Shown one piece after another: positions 42,867-51,590 of a DNA stretch of 64,000 nucleotides. The position numbers and the translations under genes were made by a program. The notes under the pieces are model-generated. The model had not been told where the DNA came from. It did no database searches and saw only the letters and a program-made list of their open reading frames with translations. The DNA comes from Pseudomonas sp. S30. Its GTDB lineage: Bacteria > Pseudomonadota > Gammaproteobacteria > Pseudomonadales > Pseudomonadaceae. The stretch's first letter is position 1, and the number at the start of each line of letters is the position of its first letter. The stretch is from contig NZ_JACVTO010000010.1 of the NCBI RefSeq assembly GCF_016518545.1, positions 142,083-206,082 of the forward strand. Reading direction: 5' to 3'.

Positions 42867-44003
42867 TCATCGGTTCTGGTCGGGGTTCCATTGCGGGTAG
42901 CTGTGCCCGCGCAGGAACTGCCACAGGCCCACGCACATGCCGGCCAGGGTCACCAGCACGAAGGCCGCCAGGCGCAGGACTCTGGGCCGGCGCGGGCCGG
43001 GGTAGAGCAGACCGAGCACGGCGGCGCCGTAGCCCAGCGCTTGCGCGGCGAGCGTCAACTGGTAGAAAGGCGACTGGCCGATCAGGCACAGGTTGGCCAG
43101 CAGCAGCGGTAGCAACAGCACTGGGGCCAGACGGCGGATCAGCTTGTGGCTGATCAACGCGATGGCGTACAGGCCATGGCGCCTGGGGTCGAGCAGCGCG
43201 CGCCGTGCGGCCAGGCTCTGCAGGCCGCCGACGGTGACCCGCTGGCGGCGCCTAAACTGCTTGTCGGCCTCGTCCACGCCCTGATCCAGCACGACGGCCT
43301 GGGGCACGTAGACGATGCGTTTGCCGGCTGCCGGGGCGCAGGTGCTGATGTAGAAGTCGTCATTGACCTGCGGTGGAATCGCTTGATAGAGCGGTCGACG
43401 CAGGGCCAGCAAGGCGCCGTCGGCCGAGACCATGCAGCCGGTGCGGTTTTCCACCTGGCGCACCCAGGCTTCGTAGTGGCGGTACAGGCTGTCGCCCAGG
43501 CTCAGGCCGTCGCCGGGCGTGGGGATGACCATGTGTCCGGCCGCGGCGCCCACCTCGGGGTCGGCGAAGGGCGCCAGCAGCAGGCCCAAGGTGGTGTCGG
43601 ACCACTGGTTGTCGGCATCGGTGAACACCAGGATATCGCCGTGGCACTGGGCGACGGCGGCGTTCAGCGCACCGGCCTTGCCCAGGCGCGGCAGGTCGAG
43701 CACCTGCACCCGCGAGTCGTCCGACGCCCGGGCCAGGTCGACGGTGCGGTCGCTGGAGCCGTCACTGGCGACGACCACCTGCAGCTCGGCAGCGCGGTAG
43801 TCCTGGTTCAGCACACTGGCGAGCTTGGCCTGGATGTGCCGTTGTTCGTTGTGCGCGGCGATCACCACGCTGACCCGCTGCGCCGGCAGGCTACCGTACG
43901 TGCGCCTGGGGAACAGCGGCGCGGCCAGGGTCAGCAACAGCGGATAGCCGACCCAGGCATAGACCGGCAACAGCACGCATAGCCAGAAGAGAGTTTCAGC
44001 CAC
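42867..44003 (-). CDS. Membrane glycosyltransferase family 2
   Basis: A 378-residue processive-type GT2 enzyme. An N-terminal membrane helix precedes VSVVIAAHNEQRHIQAKLASVLNQDY, DGSSDRTVD and the DTD-like metal site VFTDADNQW. QFRRRQRVTVGG stands where such enzymes have QxxRW. Three to four C-terminal membrane helices follow (ending SYPQWNPDQNR). It would add a sugar to the lipid-linked oligosaccharide. Its start overlaps the upstream GT2 gene by 8 bp. Confidence 0.88.
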   Translation of the reverse strand: MAETLFWLCVLLPVYAWVGYPLLLTLAAPLFPRRTYGSLPAQRVSVVIAAHNEQRHIQAKLASVLNQDYRAAELQVVVASDGSSDRTVDLARASDDSRVQVLDLPRLGKAGALNAAVAQCHGDILVFTDADNQWSDTTLGLLLAPFADPEVGAAAGHMVIPTPGDGLSLGDSLYRHYEAWVRQVENRTGCMVSADGALLALRRPLYQAIPPQVNDDFYISTCAPAAGKRIVYVPQAVVLDQGVDEADKQFRRRQRVTVGGLQSLAARRALLDPRRHGLYAIALISHKLIRRLAPVLLLPLLLANLCLIGQSPFYQLTLAAQALGYGAAVLGLLYPGPRRPRVLRLAAFVLVTLAGMCVGLWQFLRGHSYPQWNPDQNR

Positions 44004-44961
44004 GGGCCGGCCTCCTTGCGCTGCGGTTGCACAGGCTCAGCACGAAGGCCGCGCCGGCGATGTGCAGGCGCAGGGCATGCAGCACGAACAGTTGCAGGGT
44101 GAACAGCGGGTCGCGCTGGGCCAGGCTCTGGCGCAGGGCCAGAGCCAGCGCGGGCAGGGCAGCGGCCAGCAGCAGCCCGGTCGCCAGGCCGAAGAAGCCG
44201 CACAGCAGGGCCGACAGCCCCAGCGCATCCATCAGCCACACCCCCATCGACAGCAGCGGAAAACGCAGCAGGCGCAGGCTCGCCCCATGGCTGCGCAACA
44301 GTTGCAGGTGACTGCCCTGGCGCCACAGTTCCTTGCCGATCCATTCCCCCCAGCTGCCCTCGAAGCCCCAGTGCAGCACGGTGGGCTGGGACACCAGGCG
44401 CAGGCGCGCGCCGGCCTGGTGCAGGCGCAGGGTGAAGTCCTTGTCTTCACCGGTGCGCAGGTCCTCGTCGAACCCTCCCACGCGCTCGAACCAGGCGCGC
44501 GGCATCAGCAGGTTCGGCGTCGGCAGCCAGGCGCGCGCCTGGACCGGCTGACCATCGCGCGAGGTGCGCCGCTGCCAGGCATGGGCGAACCACGGCGCCT
44601 GGCTCGGGGTGATGCAGTCCAGGGCGAAGACATCGCCCTGCTCCTGGCGGTGCAGGTGCAGCAGTGACGCCAGCCAGTCGTCCGGCACCTCGATGTCGGC
44701 GTCGAGAAACGCCAGCCACTGGCCCCGGCCAATGGCGGCGCCACGGTTGCGCAGCGTAGCGATCGACACGCCCGGCAGGCTCAGCACCTGGGCGCCGTGG
44801 TGCTGGGCGATCGCCGGGCCGGCATCGCGCGAACCGTTGTCGACGACGATCAGCTCGCACTCGAGCCCAGCCCGGTGTGCGGCGCGTCGTGCCGCCTGCA
44901 AGGTACGGCCGATGTGCCGGGCTTCGTCGAACATCGGGACGACGATACTCAACAGACTCAT
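43996..44961 (-). CDS. Glycosyltransferase family 2 with C-terminal membrane helices
   Basis: A 321-residue GT2 enzyme: SIVVPMFDEARHIGRTLQAARR at the start, VVDNGSRDAG, AFLDADIEVPDDW (metal-binding DxD) and GGFDEDLRTGEDKDFTLRL (acceptor ED motif). Two hydrophobic segments lie near the end (LMDALGLSALLCGFFGLATGLLLAAALPALAL). It overlaps the polymerase gene upstream by four bases. The donor sugar cannot be deduced. Confidence 0.88.
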   Translation of the reverse strand: MSLLSIVVPMFDEARHIGRTLQAARRAAHRAGLECELIVVDNGSRDAGPAIAQHHGAQVLSLPGVSIATLRNRGAAIGRGQWLAFLDADIEVPDDWLASLLHLHRQEQGDVFALDCITPSQAPWFAHAWQRRTSRDGQPVQARAWLPTPNLLMPRAWFERVGGFDEDLRTGEDKDFTLRLHQAGARLRLVSQPTVLHWGFEGSWGEWIGKELWRQGSHLQLLRSHGASLRLLRFPLLSMGVWLMDALGLSALLCGFFGLATGLLLAAALPALALALRQSLAQRDPLFTLQLFVLHALRLHIAGAAFVLSLCNRSARRPARG

Positions 44962-46328
44962 GCTCTGGTCTCCAGGGGGCGGGCATCACGGGCCTGGCCC
45001 AGCAGCACGCTGGACAACGCCAGCATCATCCACAGGTACTTGTGGCTGGGGGCACTGAGGAACATCAGGAACATGCCGATCGCCAGCATGCACATGGTCA
45101 GGTGGGTGAGCAGGTCGGCGCGCTCCCGGTCGCCCGCCGCGCGCCAGGCCGCGCGCGCCTGCCAGAAGTTGCGCAGGGCCAGGGCGATCATGCCGACGAA
45201 GGCCAGCCCGGCCGGTACGCCGGTTTCGCTGAACAGTTCCAGGTAGGTGTTGTGGGCACGGCGGTAGAGGTCGGTGGCCTTGCTGTTTTCCGGCGCGAAG
45301 GCCTTGGAAAAGCCGGTGTCGGCATAGTGCAGCGGGAAGGTGCCGGGGCCGGTGCCCAGCAGCGGACTGTGGGCGATCATGCGCTGGCCCACCACCAGGT
45401 AGGACGAGCGCCGTCCCAGGGATTCGTCCTGGTGCGCATTGACGCCCGACTTGAGCAGCATCAGCGATTCGATCCGCTCGGCGTAGCCGGCGGGCATCAA
45501 CGCCGCCCCCAGCGGCAGCACCACGGCGATGCCCAGCAGGGCGAAACCCAGGTGCCGCGGCCGGATGCGCGTCAGTTGTTCACGGTAGTTGTACAGCAGG
45601 ATGCCCAGGCTGATCAGCAGCACCACCAGGCCCGAACGCGATTCGGTCTTGGTCATGCCCACCAGCAGCAACAGGCAGCAGCCGGCCCAGCACAGCTTGA
45701 GCAGCAGGTGCCGGGTCTTGAGGGTCAGCCACAGCCCCAGCGGCAGGGCGATGGTGATCAGCAGGGCGAAGGCATTGGGGTCGAGCATGGCCGAGGCACG
45801 GCCCTGCTCTTGGTACTTGGTGGAGAAGATGGCGAACAGGCAGGTGACGCAGACGCTGACCGTGATCAGCCGGGCGAGCAACGGCAGGTTGAGATCGCGC
45901 CCCACCAATAGAGTGATGACGAACACCACCAGCCCCACCAGCAGCTCGCGCAGGTGCACCAGCGATAGACCCAGGCTGTCGCTGGTCCACAGGCTCAGCA
46001 GGTAAAGGGCCATGAACGGTAGCAGCAGGCGCCACTGGTTGCTGCGCAGACGTTCGCCCGGCAACTGGCGCACGGCCAGTTGCAGGCTGAGGATCAGCAC
46101 CAGGCCTACGCCGATCAGCTTGGCGCCGGACACCAGGCTTTCCTTGAGCAGCCCCTCCAGCGGCACCAGCGCGGCGATCGCCAGCAGGCCCCAGGCCGGT
46201 TTGCGGTACAGCGCCAGCGCGCCGGCCAGGCCGACCACCGCGCCCGGTGCCAGGAACGGGTAGGGACTGGCCAGCAGGCCCAGCGACAGCAGGGCGACCA
46301 GGCCCACCAGCGACAGCGGGATGATCAT
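44958..46328 (-). CDS. O-antigen ligase/polymerase-like protein (Wzy candidate)
   Basis: A 456-residue protein with about 11 hydrophobic segments and the Wzy_C/O-antigen-ligase signature: a large periplasmic loop containing GRRSSYLVVGQRMIAHSPLLGTGPGTFPLHY and RRAHNTYLELFSETGVPAGL. In a Wzx/Wzy-type cluster this is the polymerase that joins repeat units in the periplasm. The start at 46328 is the only one giving the full first helix (MIIPLSLVGLVALL) and overlaps the upstream gene by 4 bp. Confidence 0.88.
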   Translation of the reverse strand: MIIPLSLVGLVALLSLGLLASPYPFLAPGAVVGLAGALALYRKPAWGLLAIAALVPLEGLLKESLVSGAKLIGVGLVLILSLQLAVRQLPGERLRSNQWRLLLPFMALYLLSLWTSDSLGLSLVHLRELLVGLVVFVITLLVGRDLNLPLLARLITVSVCVTCLFAIFSTKYQEQGRASAMLDPNAFALLITIALPLGLWLTLKTRHLLLKLCWAGCCLLLLVGMTKTESRSGLVVLLISLGILLYNYREQLTRIRPRHLGFALLGIAVVLPLGAALMPAGYAERIESLMLLKSGVNAHQDESLGRRSSYLVVGQRMIAHSPLLGTGPGTFPLHYADTGFSKAFAPENSKATDLYRRAHNTYLELFSETGVPAGLAFVGMIALALRNFWQARAAWRAAGDRERADLLTHLTMCMLAIGMFLMFLSAPSHKYLWMMLALSSVLLGQARDARPLETRA

Positions 46329-47521
46329 GCGACGACCTCCTGGGTGACGCCTTCGTACACGCGCACCCAGCGGCGAGCCAGGGTCGGCAGGTGATGCCGC
46401 TCGCGCTGAGTGCGCCGGGCGCGGGCGATCAGTTCGCCGGCCTGGCCGGGGTCTTGCAGCAGCGCATACAGGTGGGCACCCAGCTCCTCCACGGCCAGCG
46501 GGGCGGCGAGCAGCCCGTTGTGGCCGTGTTCGATGACGTCCGGCACGCCGCCGACGGCGAATGCCACTACCGGCACGCCCTGTTGCATGGCTTCGAGCAG
46601 GATCATCGGCGTGCCCTCGGTGCGCGAGCTGATCACCAGCGCATCCAGGCGCTGCATCCAGGCGGGCATGTCGTGCTGGAAGCCGGGCAGGGTGATGCGC
46701 TCGGTCAATCCGGCGGCATCGATACGGGCTTGCAGGCTGGCGCGCTCCGGGCCCTCGCCGAGCATCACCGCGTGCAGCTGCGGCAGGCGGCGGCACAGGG
46801 GAATGAGCGCGTCGAGAAACAGGTCCGGGCCTTTTTCGCTGGACAGCCGGCCGACATAGCCTGCCAGTCGGTGAGGGCTGCCCGAGGTGGCCGGCTGCGG
46901 TATTGCCGTGCGGTTCTCGGCGACGCCGGCGTCATCGAGCGCCGCGCTACCCGTGCAGTGCAGGTGCTCGGCTGCCTCCTGCGGCAGGTCTGCAGGTCTG
47001 GCCACGCCTGCCGGCGTCGGCAGGCCGTTGGGAATGACGTGCAGCTTGCACGCGGGCACGCCGGCTTGCACGTGCAGACGGGCGATGCTTTGCGCCACGC
47101 AGACCACACCGGTCACTGCGCGGGTACGGCACAGTTGCAGGCTTAACCAGGTGTAGAAGCGCTGCTTGCGGCTGCGCGGAGTGAACCCGTGCTGGGTGGT
47201 GATCAGCGGCAGCCGCCACAGGGTCGCGGCCAGCCAACCGAACAGCAGGCCTTTGAAGTTGTGGCTATTGAGCAACGGCCGCTCGCCGCGCCGCGCCTTC
47301 ACCTGCTGCAGCAGCGGTCCTAGACCGGGGCACAGCTGGCAATCGACCTCGGCCTGTCGAAAGCGCGCCAGCAGCTCGGCCGGTGCCTGGAGAAACAGCA
47401 CCTGGTGCCGGCCTGGCGTGCCCAGGCAATGGTCCAGGAGCATGCGCTCGGCGCCGTAGAACCCGCCGCTGCTCAGCAGGTGCAGGATCGGCCGGCCAGC
47501 GGCGGGCACGGCGGCGTTCAA
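46325..47521 (-). CDS. Glycosyltransferase family 4 (GT-B fold)
   Basis: About 398 residues. GGFYGAERMLLDHC near the start is the acceptor-side motif; the donor half has GYVGRLSSEKGPDLFLDA and SSRTEGTPMILLEAMQQGVPVVAF (EX7E). It transfers a sugar to the growing repeat unit in the cytoplasm. No ATG is suitably placed. TTG at 47521, overlapping the stop of the chain-length gene as TTGA, is preferred; GTG at 47509 is the alternative and would shorten it by four residues. Confidence 0.85.
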   Translation of the reverse strand: MNAAVPAAGRPILHLLSSGGFYGAERMLLDHCLGTPGRHQVLFLQAPAELLARFRQAEVDCQLCPGLGPLLQQVKARRGERPLLNSHNFKGLLFGWLAATLWRLPLITTQHGFTPRSRKQRFYTWLSLQLCRTRAVTGVVCVAQSIARLHVQAGVPACKLHVIPNGLPTPAGVARPADLPQEAAEHLHCTGSAALDDAGVAENRTAIPQPATSGSPHRLAGYVGRLSSEKGPDLFLDALIPLCRRLPQLHAVMLGEGPERASLQARIDAAGLTERITLPGFQHDMPAWMQRLDALVISSRTEGTPMILLEAMQQGVPVVAFAVGGVPDVIEHGHNGLLAAPLAVEELGAHLYALLQDPGQAGELIARARRTQRERHHLPTLARRWVRVYEGVTQEVVA

Positions 47522-49092
47522 TGCCGCACCCAATGCAGCAGGCGCGGCAGCGACCAGCCCTTGTGCGGATTGTCTCGCGCCGGGGTCTGGTCGTTGATCA
47601 CCAGCAGCACCGGCAGGTTCAGCGCCTGGCCGATCTGCGCCGGATGCTTGAAGCGGTGATCGAAGAACTCCTTCACATAGACCAGCGCAATGGCCAGCAG
47701 CAGACCGGTCACCAGCCCGAAGGGAATGATCAGCCCCGGCTTGGGGAAGGAGGCCTTGGACGGCTCGTAGGGCGCGCTGAGGACTCGCGCGTTCGACTGG
47801 CTGCCGTCGAGCAGGCCCTGGCCGCGGCTTTCCTCGTAGCGCTGAGCATAGGTGGAGAAGGCCTTGTGCAGGGCGTCGATCTCGGTGTCGAGCTGGCGCG
47901 TCCTGCTCTGGGTCTCGCGCAGCTCGGTGATGCGCTGCTTGTACTCGGCGATGCGCTCGGTCTTCTGCTCGATCACCTGCTGGGTCACGGCCAGGTCCTG
48001 CTGACGCTCTCGGATGCGGTTCTCGACGATCTTGAGGAACTGCCCGCGCAGCTGGGCGATCTGCTGGCGGGCGATGACCATCTGCTCGGCGTTGGGCTGG
48101 AACACCGTGGCGTCGCCGTTGTAGCGCGCCAGCTGAGTGGTCAGCTGCTCGCCCAGCTGCTTGATCTCGCGGTCCTCGAAGGCGATGTTGTCGACCGTGG
48201 TGGTGAAGGTGTAGGGGAAGGCGTAGTCGGCCATCTTCGCCTTGCTGGCAGCGGCCAGCGCACCTTGCAGGTAGTCGAGCCATTGCTGGTTCTGCAACTG
48301 CCGGTCGCGTTGCAGGTTCAGCGCCTGCTCCTCGGTATTGATCGCATTGAGGCGGAAGGTGATTTCCTCCTTGGGATCGGACGAGGCGATGGCCGCCAGC
48401 AGGCCGAGACGTTGACGTTCCAGGTCGTCGAGGCGGGCCTGGTAATGCAGCTTCTTCTGTTCGTAGAAGGTCTCGGGCAACTCGTTGGATTGCAGGTCCT
48501 GGCGATTCTTCAGGAAGTTGTCCAGCAGGCGCGCCACGAACAGCGTGCCGACATGCGCGTCGTCGGCGCTGTAGGTGATGGAGATCACGTTCGAACCGGG
48601 CAGGGTCTCGACTTTCAGGTCCTTGACCGCCTGGTCGGTGAGGTCGTCCAGCTGGCTGTCACGCTCATTGGCCACCGTCTTGCCCAGCAGCCGTTGCAAC
48701 GGCTCGGTTACCCCGTGGCGCAGGGGGTCGATCAGGGTTCGGCGCAGCAGGCCCGGTTCGACCGGGTACTGGCCCTCCTGGCGCAACTGGCCGAGGGTCT
48801 GACGAATCAGCGTCGGCGAGCGCAGGATATTGCTTTCGGTCTCCATGTCCGCCAGGGACGGCGGGATGAACTGGTCGGCCTGCTGGCCCAGCGACGAGGT
48901 GGTGTCGCTTTGCGAGAGTTTCTTGGACTGGACGATCACCTCGGCGGTGATGTCGAAGCTCTGCTTGAGCACCAGCGGCAGGATCAGCGCGATCACCGCG
49001 AAGATCAGGAACACCCGCTTCACCAGCTGACGGTTGGCGAAGAAGATGCGGAAGAACTCGTGCACGTAGTTTTCTTTCGGTTGTGTGGTCAT
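47518..49092 (-). CDS. Wzz/GumC-type chain-length and export regulator
   Basis: A 524-residue inner-membrane protein. A Wzz domain with its first helix (about 22-42) is followed by a long periplasmic coiled-coil region (about 180-430, rich in Q/E/R) and a second helix after the PGLIIP motif (FPKPGLIIPFGLVTGLLLAIALVYV). The tyrosine-kinase part is not fused; a separate ATPase gene is found two genes upstream. It sets chain length and links synthesis to the Wza-like channel. The start at 49092 is used because the residues ahead of it are not typical. Confidence 0.88.
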   Translation of the reverse strand: MTTQPKENYVHEFFRIFFANRQLVKRVFLIFAVIALILPLVLKQSFDITAEVIVQSKKLSQSDTTSSLGQQADQFIPPSLADMETESNILRSPTLIRQTLGQLRQEGQYPVEPGLLRRTLIDPLRHGVTEPLQRLLGKTVANERDSQLDDLTDQAVKDLKVETLPGSNVISITYSADDAHVGTLFVARLLDNFLKNRQDLQSNELPETFYEQKKLHYQARLDDLERQRLGLLAAIASSDPKEEITFRLNAINTEEQALNLQRDRQLQNQQWLDYLQGALAAASKAKMADYAFPYTFTTTVDNIAFEDREIKQLGEQLTTQLARYNGDATVFQPNAEQMVIARQQIAQLRGQFLKIVENRIRERQQDLAVTQQVIEQKTERIAEYKQRITELRETQSRTRQLDTEIDALHKAFSTYAQRYEESRGQGLLDGSQSNARVLSAPYEPSKASFPKPGLIIPFGLVTGLLLAIALVYVKEFFDHRFKHPAQIGQALNLPVLLVINDQTPARDNPHKGWSLPRLLHWVRH

Positions 49093-49109
49093 GGCTGGTG
49101 CTTCCCCGA

Positions 49110-50177
49110 TCATTGGCTCGCCGACGTGCCATCGGCGGTCGAACTGCGGCGGTCGTTGTTGTCCTTGTTGTCCAGCCGGTAGCCGAAGCTCACGCCGATG
49201 CCCTGGAACAGGATCACGTCGGCCAGTTGCCGGGACAGCTCGCCGGCGCTGGCCAGGGCGGTCTTGGGCACGTAGAGCATGTCCTCGGGCTGCAGGTAGG
49301 CGATCGCCTGGCTCTTGCCCGACAGCGCCTGGTCGACGTCGTAGGAATAGGCCTGAACGGTGTTGCCGTTGCGGCGCATGATCATCACCGAGCCGAGCTT
49401 GGCCTTGAGGGTCGGGCCACGGGCCAGGGTCAGCGCTTCGAGCACCGAGACCGGTCGGCGGATCTGGAAGGCGCCGGGCTGGCCCACTTCACCGAGCACG
49501 TAGATTTCGTTGGCGGCGGTGGACTTGAGCAGCACGTCGACGCTCATGCGTCCCGGCAGGCTGGCATAGCGGGCGTTGAGGTCATCGCGCAGCTGGTTGA
49601 CGGTCATGCCCTGCAGGGGTACCGAGCCGATTTCCGGGAAGGTCGCGCGGCCATCGTTGCCCACCGTGATGTCGCGGCTCATGCCGGTGCCGGGGTGGGT
49701 CAGGGCGTTCTTCAGGTTGATCTCGTCGGTCATCGGGCTGAGCACCCGCACGGTGACCTGGTCGCGGTTGGGCTTGAACACGCGCTTGTCGCGGTAGGCC
49801 TGGCGAATGGCGCTCTCGGCGTCGGCCGGGGTCAGGCCTTCGACGCGCACCGAGGCGTTGGTCGAGGGCAGGGTGATGCTGCCGTCGGGCTGAACCAGTT
49901 GCTGGCCATTGAGGCCACTGGCGGCCAGGAAGTTCAGGTCCAGGGTGTCGCCGGACTGGATGCGGTACACACCCGAGGTGCGGTTGCTGACATGGAAGAT
50001 CACTTCCAGCACGTCCTGCGGGCGCAGCACCTGTTCGCGCCGGGCCACTTCGGTGGCCTGGTTCTCGGCGGGGGGCGCGGTGAGGATCTGCACCGGCATC
50101 TGCCGGCTCTCCTGGCTGGCGCACCCGGCCAGGGCCAGCACGCACAGGGCAATCGTGGGGTATCTCGAGGCAATCAT
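49110..50177 (-). CDS. Wza-type polysaccharide export lipoprotein
   Basis: A 355-residue outer-membrane secretin-like lipoprotein with signal MIASRYPTIALCVLALAGC (lipobox LAGC). The polysaccharide-export domain begins LRPQDVLEVIFHVSNRTSGVYRIQSGDTLDLNF, then come soluble-ligand-binding beta-grasp domains (AANEIYVLGEVGQPGAFQI). It forms the channel through which the polymer leaves the cell. It lies 17 bp ahead of the chain-length gene and 11 bp after the ATPase gene. Confidence 0.9.
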   Translation of the reverse strand: MIASRYPTIALCVLALAGCASQESRQMPVQILTAPPAENQATEVARREQVLRPQDVLEVIFHVSNRTSGVYRIQSGDTLDLNFLAASGLNGQQLVQPDGSITLPSTNASVRVEGLTPADAESAIRQAYRDKRVFKPNRDQVTVRVLSPMTDEINLKNALTHPGTGMSRDITVGNDGRATFPEIGSVPLQGMTVNQLRDDLNARYASLPGRMSVDVLLKSTAANEIYVLGEVGQPGAFQIRRPVSVLEALTLARGPTLKAKLGSVMIMRRNGNTVQAYSYDVDQALSGKSQAIAYLQPEDMLYVPKTALASAGELSRQLADVILFQGIGVSFGYRLDNKDNNDRRSSTADGTSASQ

Positions 50178-50188
50178 CGCGTGCGTCC

Positions 50189-50842
50189 TCAAAGGTGGTC
50201 GTACAGCCACTTGGGCATGTAGTACTTGCGCTGGTTGAAGACGCTGCCGATCAGCTGGGCGCCGGCCTGGGCCAGGCGTTGGGCCGCGGCCTGGGCCACC
50301 TCGAAGCGGGTCTGCTCGGCGCGCACCACCAGGATCACCCCGTCCACCAGGGGGCCGAGGGTCAGGCTGTCGGCGCTGGCATAGACCGCTTCACCGTCGA
50401 TCACCACGAAGCGGTACTGGGCAGCGAACTGGCGCAGCAGCACGCGCACGCGGTCCGGATCCAGGCGCTGGCGGCCACGTTCGAAGGTTCCGGCCGGCAG
50501 CACGTCGAAGGGCTGGTCGGACAGGTGCACCACGCAATCCTGGGCCAAGGGTGGGGTGTCCAGGTCGAACAGCAGGTCGCTGTAGCCACGCAACTTGCCC
50601 AGCCCCAGTTGCCTGCTCAGGCCTTCGGCGCTGGCGCTGGCGTTCGCGTCGATCAGCAGCACGGCGCCAGCGCTCATCTGCGCCAGCTGGCTGGCGAAGG
50701 CCAGGGTGCTGGTGCTGGTTCCGGTGCCGGTATTGGCGGCGGTCAGCAGCAAGGTACGCTGGTCGAGATCCAGGACAGTGGCGGTGAGGTTGGTCTCGCT
50801 CGGGTTGGCGATGCTCAGGCGTCTAGAAGTGGAACCGTCCAT
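50189..50842 (-). CDS. CpsD/CapB-like ATPase with altered Walker A
   Basis: A 217-residue protein of the MinD/bacterial tyrosine-kinase group that partners Wzz/GumC proteins. The expected P-loop (GxGKST) reads NTGTGTSTSTLAF, so the conserved lysine is missing. Walker A' (VLLIDANAS) and Walker B-like (FVVIDGEA) strands are intact. The short C-terminal YYMPKWLYDHL has three tyrosines that might be phosphorylated. ATG 50842 has GGAG nine bases upstream, one base after the sugar-transferase stop; ATG 50857 is an alternative. It may bind nucleotide weakly or act only as a structural partner. Confidence 0.8.
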   Translation of the reverse strand: MDGSTSRRLSIANPSETNLTATVLDLDQRTLLLTAANTGTGTSTSTLAFASQLAQMSAGAVLLIDANASASAEGLSRQLGLGKLRGYSDLLFDLDTPPLAQDCVVHLSDQPFDVLPAGTFERGRQRLDPDRVRVLLRQFAAQYRFVVIDGEAVYASADSLTLGPLVDGVILVVRAEQTRFEVAQAAAQRLAQAGAQLIGSVFNQRKYYMPKWLYDHL

Positions 50843-50843
50843 C

Positions 50844-51590
50844 TCAACTTGCTCCATGGCCAGTGAAAACCTTGAACGGAGTCTTGAGCAGGATCTTCAG
50901 GTCCAGTATCAGGCTCTGTTCGTTGATGTAGCTCAGGTCCAGCTCGACGCGCTGGTCGAAATCGATGTCGCTGCGCCCGGAGATCTGCCACAGGCCGGTC
51001 ATGCCGGGGTAGATCGCCAGCCGTGCCAGGTGGTTGTCCTTGTAGCGGTAGGCGTTGAACGAGGTCGGGCGCGGGCCGACCAGGCGCATGTCGCCGGTGA
51101 CCACGTTGATCAGGTTGGGCAACTCGTCCAGGCTGCTGCGCCGCAGCCAGCCACCCACCGCGGTGATGCGCGGGTCCTTGTCGATCTTGAAGTCGATGGC
51201 GTCGGCGCCATGCTTGTTCAGGTGGCGCAGCGAGTCCTTGAGCGCCTCGGCGTCGGCCACCATGGTGCGGAACTTGAACATGCCGAACAGGCGCCCGCGA
51301 TAACCGGTGCGGCGCTGCACGAAGAACACAGGCCCGGGACTGGAGTGCTTGATCATCAGCGCCAGGCTCAGCAGCAGCGGCGACAGCACCAGCAGCAGCC
51401 CCAGCGCCGCCACGCACGAGAGCACGCGGTTGGTGCGCGACAGCGTCCACGGGCGCCCGCCGATGCGGCCGGTGATCCAGCCCCGGCCCTGCATGTGGAT
51501 GGCCGCATCGATGCGTTGCCGATGGGCCGGGTCCAGGCGTTTGTCCTGGTACAGCGCCTGAAACGCAGCGCCCTTGGGTTGTCCGGTCAT
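50844..51590 (-). CDS. Initiating sugar-1-phosphate transferase (WbaP/WcaJ-like)
   Basis: A 248-residue polyprenyl-phosphate hexose-1-phosphate transferase with only the catalytic half and one membrane helix (about 58-80). Catalytic signatures are GPVFFVQRRTGYRGRLFGMFKFRTM, SLDELPNLINVVTGDMRLVGPRP and YPGMTGLWQISGRSD. It puts the first sugar phosphate on undecaprenyl phosphate and so starts each repeat unit. The usual N-terminal multi-helix region of WcaJ is absent. The start overlaps the epimerase stop by 4 bp. Confidence 0.92.
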   Translation of the reverse strand: MTGQPKGAAFQALYQDKRLDPAHRQRIDAAIHMQGRGWITGRIGGRPWTLSRTNRVLSCVAALGLLLVLSPLLLSLALMIKHSSPGPVFFVQRRTGYRGRLFGMFKFRTMVADAEALKDSLRHLNKHGADAIDFKIDKDPRITAVGGWLRRSSLDELPNLINVVTGDMRLVGPRPTSFNAYRYKDNHLARLAIYPGMTGLWQISGRSDIDFDQRVELDLSYINEQSLILDLKILLKTPFKVFTGHGAS

